Shown: positions 7,850 through 15,010 of the stretch, piece after piece
Layout of the letters: each line of letters begins with the position of its first letter
How positions within the stretch are numbered: the stretch's first letter is position 1
Assembly (NCBI GenBank): GCA_002309695.1
Contig: DBXV01000016.1
Coordinates: forward strand, 96,602 to 135,094
DNA: 38,493 nt
Reading direction: 5' to 3'
Origin: Myxococcales bacterium UBA1203
GTDB lineage: Bacteria; Myxococcota; Myxococcia; Myxococcales; UBA5297
The notes under the pieces: generated by a model
Database searches by the model: none
The model's input: only the letters and a program-made list of their open reading frames with translations
Told to the model about the DNA's origin: nothing
Position numbers and translations under genes: made by a program

Positions 7850-8434
7850 ATGAGCAAAAAAGCTCGGGGCGCCAAGGGTGCGCCTCCCGCGGCACCGAAG
7901 CCGGAACGCTGGACGGAAGTGGTTCAGGGCCCGGGCGATCTGGAGTGTGCCTTCGCCATCCGCGAAATTGCCTTCATCGAGGAGCAGAGCGTGGCGCCCG
8001 AGGTGGAGCGCGACGAGGCGGATGAGTCGGCGGTTCACGTGCTGGCCTACGAACACGGCCACGCGGTGGGGACCGGCCGGCTCGTCGTCCTTGGCGAAAG
8101 CGGGCCGGATGCGCAGAGCGAAAATGCCGCCGGCAATGGCCGCTGGGGTCAGATCGGCCGTGTGGCGGTCATGGGAAGTTCCCGCAGGCGCGGCATGGGC
8201 GGACTGATTCTCGCGGCGCTGGAAGACGAGGCGCGGCGCCTGGCGCTGGCGGGTCTCGTGGTGCATGTCCAGACCTGGCTGCAGGAGCTCTTTGCCCGTC
8301 AGGGATACAGCGTGCGCGGCGGCCAGTTTCAGGAGGCGGGCATGCCTCATCTGGAGATGGTCAAGCGGCTGACGGATGAGCCTCTGCCGGAGGATGGCGG
8401 GGCCGAAGACGTTCCGCGCGGCACGGAGGCGTGA
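7850..8434 (+). CDS. GNAT-family N-acetyltransferase (ElaA-like)
   Basis: This 194 aa protein has a GNAT fold pattern: the strand WGQIGRVAVMGSSRRRGMGG (about 103-122) contains the acetyl-CoA pyrophosphate-binding R/Q-x-x-G-x-G/A motif, followed by a helix ILAALEDEARR and the late block HVQTWLQELFARQGY typical of the ElaA/YjcF-like branch. The first 25 residues are a basic Ala/Pro-rich extension. A strong ribosome site (acaggaggacgag) precedes the ATG. The acceptor substrate cannot be read from sequence. Its stop overlaps the start of the next gene (GTGA junction), so the two are coupled. Confidence 0.85.
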   Translation: MSKKARGAKGAPPAAPKPERWTEVVQGPGDLECAFAIREIAFIEEQSVAPEVERDEADESAVHVLAYEHGHAVGTGRLVVLGESGPDAQSENAAGNGRWGQIGRVAVMGSSRRRGMGGLILAALEDEARRLALAGLVVHVQTWLQELFARQGYSVRGGQFQEAGMPHLEMVKRLTDEPLPEDGGAEDVPRGTEA

Positions 8435-9627
8435 AGATGACGGAAGAGAAGCGCGATGCGGAGATGTCCGCGGAAGAGCGCCTGAAATCGGAGCAGCGCG
8501 CTGAGGGCGAGGCGTCTCCTGCCGGCGAAAATGTCCACGGTGCGCCGAACGACGGGCTGTCTGAGGATATGGATGAAAAGACGCCCGTGGATGCTGTCCC
8601 GCCCGAGGCTGCGGCGCCCGCTGAGAGCGCGGAAGAAAAAAAGAGGGATGCCGAGGAGCTGGCGCTTCTGCACGGGACGCCGGCGGGCGAGGAGGCCGAG
8701 GATGCGCTTCTGCGCCTGAAGGCTGCGACGCTCCTCGAGGACCTCTACGACGCGCGTCAGCGGATTCTGGAATCCTTTGACTCTCTGAAAAAGGAGATGG
8801 GGAGCGAGAAGGAGCGGCTGGAGCAGCAGGCGCAGATTTTCATTCGCTCGGTGGAAAATGCCCGGAAGCTGGGCGCCGTCCAGACGCGCGCTCCGCAGGA
8901 GGCGAAGGACGAGGAAAAGGCCGGAGCGGCACAGCCCGCACAGACAAAGGATGAGGCAGCTGAGGCGCTGACGACGCAGGCGGAGAGCGACCCGTATGCG
9001 GGATTTCTGGCTGCGGCGCGGGGCCGTCTGGACGCGGCGGAAAAGGCGCTGTCCGACCGGAAAGAGGCCGCTTCCGACGTGTTTCGCCGCAGTCTGAGAG
9101 AAGCCGAGGCGCGCATCCGAAGTCAGGTGCGGGGGCTTCTGGCCAATCACGCGCCCCGCGTTCACCTCACGCTCCAGCCCGTTGGCAGCGAGAACGCCGT
9201 CGCCTGGATTGACCGGCCCTCTCCCGATGACGCGGTCCTGCTGTTCGCGCTCCTCAATGGCTGCCTGCCAACGCGCTACGACGCGCTTTTTGATGACGCC
9301 GTGGACGATCCCACGCTGCCGACGCCGGTCTTTTTTGAGGAGGACGGCTTTCCAGCGAGGCCCGAACTGGACGAGGGGGACGCGCTGTCAGTCCGCGAGC
9401 CTGAGGCCTTTGTGCCCTTCAAGGCCCACATTCCCTTCCGGATTCCCGGAGTCGATTTTCCCCGCTTTCGTCTGCTCAACCAGGGGCCGGTCATTCAGCT
9501 CGCGGCGCGTGAGCGCGGCCAGGACTACGCGCCGCTCATGCCGCTCTCTTCAGCGGAGCTGGCCTGCGGGCTGTTCATCCGCCTTCAGGTCGAGGGGAAG
9601 CTCGCTCTGGATTTCAGCGCGCTTTAG
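8431..9627 (+). CDS. Unknown Ala/Glu-rich protein, partly coiled coil
   Basis: I do not recognise this 398 aa protein. The first half is highly charged and Ala/Glu-rich. A likely coiled coil runs at about residues 90-155 (LEDLYDARQRILESFDSLKK onward), with another helical stretch at about 195-240. The second half (about 245-398) looks like a folded globular domain with hydrophobic strands and ends LQVEGKLALDFSAL. There is no signal peptide. It starts at GTG 8431, overlapping the acetyltransferase stop; ATG 8437 is the alternative start. The 3' end overlaps the convergent gene by 14 bp. Confidence 0.75.
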   Translation: MKMTEEKRDAEMSAEERLKSEQRAEGEASPAGENVHGAPNDGLSEDMDEKTPVDAVPPEAAAPAESAEEKKRDAEELALLHGTPAGEEAEDALLRLKAATLLEDLYDARQRILESFDSLKKEMGSEKERLEQQAQIFIRSVENARKLGAVQTRAPQEAKDEEKAGAAQPAQTKDEAAEALTTQAESDPYAGFLAAARGRLDAAEKALSDRKEAASDVFRRSLREAEARIRSQVRGLLANHAPRVHLTLQPVGSENAVAWIDRPSPDDAVLLFALLNGCLPTRYDALFDDAVDDPTLPTPVFFEEDGFPARPELDEGDALSVREPEAFVPFKAHIPFRIPGVDFPRFRLLNQGPVIQLAARERGQDYAPLMPLSSAELACGLFIRLQVEGKLALDFSAL

Positions 9628-10036
9628 GCGCTGCCCGAGGGGAGTTTTCCTTCTGCCCGCGCTTCGGATTTTCCTTCCGGACGCGGGCTTTCTGCTTCGA
9701 GACGCTCGTCTTTTTCTCCGGTGCAGCCTCGCGTTCAGGCAGGCGTTCCCGTCGTTCCAGTTCCGCCAGAAGATTTCTGGGCTCGCGGGCAGCTGGGTCA
9801 AAGACGAGCACCTGTTTCAGCCAGTTTTTGGCGGCAGGAATGTCCCCGGCATCGATGGCGCGCCAGGCCATCAGATACGCCTCGTAAGCGTGGCTCGACG
9901 CGATGGCGCGGGGCGCGGCATCCGGGGCCGCGGACGAACTGGTCTGGGCCGAAGCCGGAAGCGCCGTCATTGCCGCGGCAGTCAGGGCCAGCCTGAGGGT
10001 GAGGTGCGCGCGGCGCGAAAAGAGACAGTCCGACAT
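9614..10036 (-). CDS. Small exported protein with a TPR-like segment and basic tail
   Basis: From ATG 10036 the product is 140 aa: a basic n-region and hydrophobic core (LTLRLALTAAAMTALPASA, residues 11-29) make a clear signal peptide ending at ASAQ. A single TPR-like helix pair (AYLMAWRAIDAGDIPAAKNWLKQVL) follows, then a Lys/Arg/Glu-rich tail. The frame stays open further upstream but the signal peptide fixes the start. It probably resides in the periplasm. Function is unknown; a single TPR unit suggests protein-protein contact. The 3' end overlaps the convergent 398 aa gene by 14 bp. Confidence 0.65.
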   Translation of the reverse strand: MSDCLFSRRAHLTLRLALTAAAMTALPASAQTSSSAAPDAAPRAIASSHAYEAYLMAWRAIDAGDIPAAKNWLKQVLVFDPAAREPRNLLAELERRERLPEREAAPEKKTSVSKQKARVRKENPKRGQKENSPRAAPKAR

Positions 10037-10136
10037 TCGATTTCCTGAGCGAAAGCGCGCCGCTGCTGCGGCACAGCGGACGGCGGAAGACGGCAATCTT
10101 GAAGCCGAAGACTTTTTTCCCATACTGCGCCGCGCT

Positions 10137-10829
10137 TTGAAAACGGGACATCTCATCGCCCTTGAGGGCATCGACGGAACGGGCAAGGGGACGCAGGCGC
10201 GCCTTCTGGCCGAAGCGCTTGAGCGGCGGGGCGTGCGCGTCCGGCCGTTTTCATTTCCAGCCTATGGCGAGACGCTGGCCGGCGGGCTCATCGGCACCTA
10301 TCTGAACGGCGGGCTCGGCGATCCCAGAAGCATCGACAGCCGACTGACGGCGATGCTCTACGCGGTGGACCGCTTCGAGCTGCGCGGGCGTTTGGCCGAG
10401 GCGCTGGAAGCAGGCGAGACGGTTATCTGCGACAGATATGTGGGCTCGAACATGGCGCATCAGGTGGCGCGGGCTTCTCCCAGAAACAGGCCTGCCGTGC
10501 GCCGCTTCATCGAGTCTCTGGAATTTGACGTTTTGGGGCTTCCCCGGCCCGAACTGGTCATTCTGCTGGATATGCCCGTCTCTCTGGCCCAGAGCCGCGT
10601 TCTCAAGAAGGACGCGAGGCAATACACGCGCAGAAAACTCGACGCCAACGAGGCGGATCTGCGCCATCTGAAATGCGCGCTGGCCGAATACCGCTTTCAG
10701 GTCAGAAACACGCCCGGCTGGCGGCGCATCCCCACTGTCTCCGGTCGGCGTGAGCGCTCGCGCGAAGAAATCCACGAGGACGTTCTGAACGCTGCGCTGG
10801 AGCTTCTGGACGGCCGCGGGGACCAATGA
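10137..10829 (+). CDS. tmk: Thymidylate kinase
   Basis: The product (about 230 aa) phosphorylates dTMP to dTDP in the cytoplasm. It shows the P-loop LEGIDGTGKGTQ near the N-terminus, the DRY signature in VICDRYVGSNMAHQ (about residues 97-110), and a lid-region Arg-rich stretch (SRVLKKDARQYTRRKLD). I chose TTG 10137 (MKTGHLIALEGIDG) because thymidylate kinases begin only a few residues before the first strand; no ATG or GTG lies close enough, and no convincing ribosome site is visible, so the start is uncertain. The P-loop ends GKGTQ rather than the more usual GKSTQ or GKTTQ. It is divergent from the small exported protein gene. Confidence 0.85.
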   Translation: MKTGHLIALEGIDGTGKGTQARLLAEALERRGVRVRPFSFPAYGETLAGGLIGTYLNGGLGDPRSIDSRLTAMLYAVDRFELRGRLAEALEAGETVICDRYVGSNMAHQVARASPRNRPAVRRFIESLEFDVLGLPRPELVILLDMPVSLAQSRVLKKDARQYTRRKLDANEADLRHLKCALAEYRFQVRNTPGWRRIPTVSGRRERSREEIHEDVLNAALELLDGRGDQ

Positions 10830-10874
10830 CAGAGGCGGCCCGCTTTTGTCGGAAAGCAGATTTGATTCAAAGCC

Positions 10875-11714
10875 ATGTCCAATCTTTCCCCAGCCGTGAC
10901 CCCGCTTTCTCTGGAAGCCGTCGCCTTTGTTCCGCACTTCGTGACCGCCATCTGCCAGCGGCCGGATGCGGAGGAAACCGGTCAGACGCCTCTGGACTGG
11001 CTGAAGACGAACCTTCGGGTCACGGGCGTTGAGCTGGAGCCTGCCGAGGGCATGTTCCGGATAATTCACGGGGGAATCACCATCGGCAGAGCCCGAGTGT
11101 TCACGCGGGAGGAAGCAGTTCAGGCCTTTGGCAACGCGGCGCCCTTTCTGACGTGGAAATCGGCCTGCCCCTTCGTGGGGAGCGTGTCCGCGTATCTGGC
11201 CTGGGATCAGTTTGTCGCTCCCGATGCGCCCGGCGTCGGCGGTGCGTTCACGAATCTGGTCCGGACGCTCGCTTCCGCGGAAGCCAGCTTCTTTTTTCGT
11301 CTGGATACAGGGGAGCTTCGGGAGCTGGCGCGTCGGCGTGATTTTCCCCTGACCGATTTGGCCAGCCGCTGGGGCTTCTCTGACGGCGATGCCCTGCTGA
11401 GCCGGCGCGAGTCCGGATATGCCAGCGACTGCTGCAATGAGGCGCGTGAGCGCATCGCGGCGCTGGGATACCGCGCGGAGGTCGAATGGGTCAGAACGAG
11501 CCACAATCCGCTGCGTCTGGCGTGGCACGAGATGTCGTCGTTCTGGAGGCGAAAGCTGGGGTTTGAGCCCCAGCGTGTGCCCGCCCTCTTCGGCAGCGAT
11601 GGAAAACCCCGGAAAGTCAGCGTCCTCGACAACGAGAAGGTCAGCCTCTGGACGATTGATTTTTCAGTGCTGGACGCCGTGGATTTCTGGAACGTTCCCC
11701 GCCCCAATTACTGA
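10875..11714 (+). CDS. Unknown protein (279 aa)
   Basis: I do not recognise this family. The protein has no signal peptide or membrane segment and looks like a soluble globular protein with many aromatic residues (LTWKSACPFVGSVSAYLAWD; ASFFFRLDTGELRELARR) and a C-terminal VLDAVDFWNVPRPNY. Codon use and base composition match the flanking core genes and the frame is uninterrupted, so it is a real gene. It starts 45 bp after tmk on the same strand and may be co-transcribed with it. Confidence 0.75.
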   Translation: MSNLSPAVTPLSLEAVAFVPHFVTAICQRPDAEETGQTPLDWLKTNLRVTGVELEPAEGMFRIIHGGITIGRARVFTREEAVQAFGNAAPFLTWKSACPFVGSVSAYLAWDQFVAPDAPGVGGAFTNLVRTLASAEASFFFRLDTGELRELARRRDFPLTDLASRWGFSDGDALLSRRESGYASDCCNEARERIAALGYRAEVEWVRTSHNPLRLAWHEMSSFWRRKLGFEPQRVPALFGSDGKPRKVSVLDNEKVSLWTIDFSVLDAVDFWNVPRPNY

Positions 11715-11936
11715 CCCGGTCTGCGAGGTGCCCGGGAGATGCGCTTGGCGAGGGTAAATGGGGCCGCCGCTGAAGGGAGGACTCGGAGACAGCGTGAACG
11801 CGGTGCCGCGGTGCGCTTCGCATCATCCGTCCTTGCAATCCGAAGATTGCTCCCTAAAGTGCGCCGCGCAGTTTTTGGGGGCCCTTCTTAAGGGGCCATG
11901 CTGTGTGAATCATCAACTCCAACAAACGGGTGAAAC
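11715..11936. other. Intergenic gap before deoC
   Basis: No gene is visible. There is a small perfect hairpin GCAATC-CGAA-GATTGC at about 11834-11850 and a GC-rich short hairpin followed by GTTTTT near 11860-11877 that could be a weak terminator. No known riboswitch class was recognised. Confidence 0.4.
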
Positions 11937-12881
11937 GTGGCTGACAAACAGAAAGAGATGGAAGAGCTGGTTGAACTTCTGGCCGATGCGGTTGCCGACA
12001 AGCTGGCGGATCGCTGCGCCGAAGCCGCGGCTGATGATGACGATGACGACGATTGCTGTGACTGCTGCGATTGCTGCAGCGACTGCGACGACGAGTGCGA
12101 CTGCGACGAGGACGATTTGTTCGACGGCATGGACGCCGAAGAATTTCAGAATCTGTCGCACCCTGTTGCACCGCCCGATCCGGAGAACATCGCCTCGTAT
12201 ATTGACCACACGCTGCTGAAGGCGAACGCGACCCACGATGAGCTGGTGAAGCTCTGCGACGAGGCGCGCAAATACGGCACGGCGACGGTCTGCGTGAATT
12301 CCTGCAACGTCGATGAGGCGGCGGCTCTGCTTCAGGGCTCGAACACGGTCCCCATCGCCGTCGTTGGCTTCCCCCTTGGCGCGGCCCTGCCCGAGGTCAA
12401 AGCGTTTGAGGCGCGTCAGGCCGTCCGCAACGGTGCCCGTGAGATCGATACGGTCATCAATGTCGGCGCGCTGAAGGACAAGGACTACCAGCTGGTCTTC
12501 GACGACATTCAGGAAGTTGTGGACGCGGTGGCTCCGGTTCCCGTGAAGGTCATCATCGAGACCTGCCTCCTGGATCACGACCAGAAAATTATTGCCTGCG
12601 CTCTGTCCAAGGCTGCCGGCGCGGCTTTCGTCAAAACCTCGACCGGGTTTGCCGCGAGCGGCGCGACGGCGGAGGACATTGCTCTGATGCGCGCCGTTGT
12701 CGGCCCCGAGATGGGCGTTAAGGCGTCCGGCGGTGTCCGCACTCTGGATGACGCGAAGAAGATGATTGCCGCCGGTGCCAGCCGCATCGGTGCCAGCGCG
12801 TCGGTCGCCATCATCGAGCAGTCCATGGCCGAAAAGGGCGCCTCCAAGGGCGATAAGAAGCCGGCCAAGAAGTCTAAGTGA
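11937..12881 (+). CDS. deoC: Deoxyribose-phosphate aldolase with Asp/Cys-rich N-terminal extension
   Basis: DeoC cleaves 2-deoxyribose-5-phosphate to glyceraldehyde-3-phosphate and acetaldehyde through a Schiff base. The TIM-barrel core (about residues 83-295) has YIDHTLLKA, the Asp of EIDTVINVG (D171), the Schiff-base Lys in VKTSTGF (K233) and the second Lys in GVKASGGVRT (K262), so catalysis should be intact. The core is preceded by an unusual extension: an amphipathic helix-like segment (about 5-26), then seven consecutive Asp (33-39) and nine Cys between 40 and 56 in CC-D-CC spacing, then an acidic linker. The C-terminus is Lys-rich. The start is GTG 11937 (an internal ATG is at residue 8). 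A strong terminator follows. No nucleoside-catabolism genes are adjacent. Confidence 0.93.
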   Translation: MADKQKEMEELVELLADAVADKLADRCAEAAADDDDDDDCCDCCDCCSDCDDECDCDEDDLFDGMDAEEFQNLSHPVAPPDPENIASYIDHTLLKANATHDELVKLCDEARKYGTATVCVNSCNVDEAAALLQGSNTVPIAVVGFPLGAALPEVKAFEARQAVRNGAREIDTVINVGALKDKDYQLVFDDIQEVVDAVAPVPVKVIIETCLLDHDQKIIACALSKAAGAAFVKTSTGFAASGATAEDIALMRAVVGPEMGVKASGGVRTLDDAKKMIAAGASRIGASASVAIIEQSMAEKGASKGDKKPAKKSK

Positions 12882-12951
12882 GCAGAACCGCGCGTGCCGG
12901 ACCCTCCGGGAAGTCAAAGGAGGGAAAAAGCGCGGATTCACGATGAAAAAC

Positions 12952-12990
12952 AAAGGCGTCCCGTCAGATTTCTGGCGGGGCGCCTTTTTC
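12952..12990 (+). terminator. Intrinsic terminator after deoC
   Basis: A 16-bp stem (12952-12967 with 12972-12987, two G-T pairs) closes on an ATTT loop and its 3' arm runs directly into a T run. It lies 70 bp after deoC. Confidence 0.9.
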
Positions 12991-13075
12991 GTGAAGACTG
13001 GGGATTTCGCCGCCTGGGCTGCGGCTGATTTTTGTTTTCCAAAGCGTGAAATGCCGTCGTTGAGGTTTTCGAGGG

Positions 13076-14722
13076 ATGGACGTTGGAGAGGGAAAAGATC
13101 TGTCAGAAGCGCGTGAAGGTGCGTCTGTTCCCTCACTTCATCCATGCAGTGGCCCAACAAGAGCGCTGACATTTCTTCTCGTCGCGTGCCTGCTGTGCCT
13201 CTGCGGAAGATTTTTCTATCCGGTGGATGACCCCGACCTCTTTTGGCACGTGACCATCGGACGCTGGATTTTGGCTAGGGGTGCGTTTCCGGACACGGAA
13301 CACTGGAATTTCTTCGGCCTTGGAGAGGTGTTCCGGGCGTATTCGTGGTCCTGCGAAGTCGTCTTCGCCAGCCTCGAATCGAAATTCGGCATGGCCGGCC
13401 TGTGGTGGCTCCAGGCTTTTCTGGGAATCGCGGTCATTGGGGCTGCATTTGCCGTTTGGCGCCGAATTTCAGGGTCAGTGATCGCTGCTTTTGGTGCCTG
13501 CGCTGTTCTGGTGTTTGTGACGGACCCTTTTGTCGCGCCGCGCCCTCAGGTGGTCACATTTATCCTGTTCGCCTTCATTCCGGCTCTGGCCGAGTCATTT
13601 CTGCAAAAGGGCGTGACGCGGTGGAATGCAGCCGGGACAGCCGCGCTGTTTTGCGTGTGGGCCAATACGCACCTGGCCATGATTTTGGGGCTTGGCTACC
13701 TGGGAGGGCTGCTGTTCGCCTTTCAGCGCGGCCGGGCACTTTTGACTCTGAAAGCGCTGAGCCTCGGTCTGGCAGGAACTTTATGCACGCCATACTTTGG
13801 CGGCGTCTGGCTGACGTTTTTGAGGACAAGTGGCAATGTAGTTCAGTTCAGGAACGCCATTATTGAATTTGAGGCGCTGAGCCCCTCGCATTTTATGTTT
13901 CCGCTGTGGCTGCTTTGCTTTGTCCTGTTTGCGGCTGTGTTGGCGGCGGCCGGAATGCAGACGATAAAGAGCCAGATATTCAGCGTCTTGGTCACGGCGG
14001 CCTTTTTGGCGCTGGGCGTTTATGCAGTGAAGTTCCTGGAATTTTCAGCTCTGGCCGCCCTCACATTTGTCGTCCGCGTCGGCACGCCGCTGATGCGCAG
14101 CCGTCTTGAGCCATTCGTTCAGGAACGCATTGGCAGATATTGGCGCAGGTGGGCTGCTGTTTTGGGCGATTCCAAGTGGCTGACCGCTGCTGCCGCATTG
14201 CTTTCATCTCTGTTGATTCTTTGTTTTGCCGCTGAGGCGGCGGTGCGGGCTCAGGCGGGTGTGATGGACCAGGATCTGTATTCTCGTTCAGCCTTGGACT
14301 TCGTTTTTGAAAAGGGTCTGCCCATGCCCGTCCTCACCGATTTCAGCAATGGCGGCTACCTCATGTATCGGCTGAGCGACGCAGAGGGAAACGTCGCCCA
14401 TCCGGTGGCCATCGATGGCAGGACGAACATTCTCTCTCCGGCGCTGGCGGATGCCTATTACCGGATGGAATCGGGAAAGAAGGATGACTGGGCTTCTTTC
14501 ATCGACAGTTACGCCCCGGGAACCATCGTGTGGCCGACCAGCCGAAATGCGGAACTTGTTCAGCGGCTGCGCAGCTCGGACGACTGGTGTGAGCGCCTTC
14601 AGGGCGAGGCGGAGGGGCGGGGCTATTCGGTGTTTGTCCGGTGCGGTGCGGAGGCGGTTTGTCGGGAGCGCGGAGAGGAAAAGTGTGAAGAGCCTCAAAA
14701 ATATCTTGACTCGGATCTCTGA
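13076..14722 (+). CDS. Polytopic membrane protein (GT-C-like architecture)
   Basis: This 548 aa protein has a cytoplasmic N-terminus of about 28 residues, then a first membrane segment (LTFLLVACLLCLCGRFFY) followed by a loop with an acidic DDPDLFWHVTIGRWI motif. About ten further hydrophobic segments run to residue ~395, and a soluble C-terminal domain of ~150 residues follows. The layout, with an acidic pair in the first outside loop followed by W/H residues, resembles GT-C lipid-linked sugar transferases and related uncharacterised inner-membrane proteins. That is a fold-level guess, and no donor or acceptor can be named. The gene stands alone between the deoC terminator and tRNA-Val. Confidence 0.7.
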   Translation: MDVGEGKDLSEAREGASVPSLHPCSGPTRALTFLLVACLLCLCGRFFYPVDDPDLFWHVTIGRWILARGAFPDTEHWNFFGLGEVFRAYSWSCEVVFASLESKFGMAGLWWLQAFLGIAVIGAAFAVWRRISGSVIAAFGACAVLVFVTDPFVAPRPQVVTFILFAFIPALAESFLQKGVTRWNAAGTAALFCVWANTHLAMILGLGYLGGLLFAFQRGRALLTLKALSLGLAGTLCTPYFGGVWLTFLRTSGNVVQFRNAIIEFEALSPSHFMFPLWLLCFVLFAAVLAAAGMQTIKSQIFSVLVTAAFLALGVYAVKFLEFSALAALTFVVRVGTPLMRSRLEPFVQERIGRYWRRWAAVLGDSKWLTAAAALLSSLLILCFAAEAAVRAQAGVMDQDLYSRSALDFVFEKGLPMPVLTDFSNGGYLMYRLSDAEGNVAHPVAIDGRTNILSPALADAYYRMESGKKDDWASFIDSYAPGTIVWPTSRNAELVQRLRSSDDWCERLQGEAEGRGYSVFVRCGAEAVCRERGEEKCEEPQKYLDSDL

Positions 14723-14787
14723 ACAGACTAAATGCCGCGCCGCTTTCGGGAGCTGAATCTCGGAAGCTCTGGAACTGGCAGGAACAC

Positions 14788-14860
14788 AGGCCGGTAGCTC
14801 AGTGGCTAGAGCACTACCTTGACACGGTAGGGGTCGGTGGTTCGATCCCACTCCGGCCTA
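14788..14860 (+). tRNA. tRNA-Val (anticodon GAC)
   Basis: A full cloverleaf can be drawn: acceptor stem AGGCCGG/CCGGCCT (7 bp), D stem GCTC/GAGC, anticodon stem CTACC/GGTAG with loop TTGACAC (anticodon GAC, valine), a 5-nt variable loop, T stem GGTGG/CCACT with loop TTCGATC, and discriminator A. The CCA end is not encoded. Confidence 0.97.
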
Positions 14861-14862
14861 AG

Positions 14863-14905
14863 AAAGACCTCCGAGCGAATGAGACGCTCGGAGGTCTTTT
14901 TTTTT
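14863..14905 (+). terminator. Intrinsic terminator after tRNA-Val
   Basis: A 15-bp perfect stem (14863-14877 with 14885-14899) and 7-nt loop are followed by a run of T; it starts three bases after the tRNA. Confidence 0.95.
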
Positions 14906-15010
14906 GCGCGGCGGGCCAGGCGGATTTTCCCCCGCATCCCAAAAGCGCACAGCAGCACCACCACAACGCAGCAGCGACAGCACCGGCGCACGAGGCCGGA
15001 GGAGAATTCC

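Noticed and set aside
9903..10136. Upstream ATG at 9903 as start of thymidylate kinase
   Set aside because: It would add 78 residues that overlap the divergent signal-peptide gene and have no similarity to the family's N-terminus.
11913..13172. Long minus-strand open frame opposite deoC
   Set aside because: Antisense to a certain gene, crosses the deoC terminator and encodes a low-complexity product.
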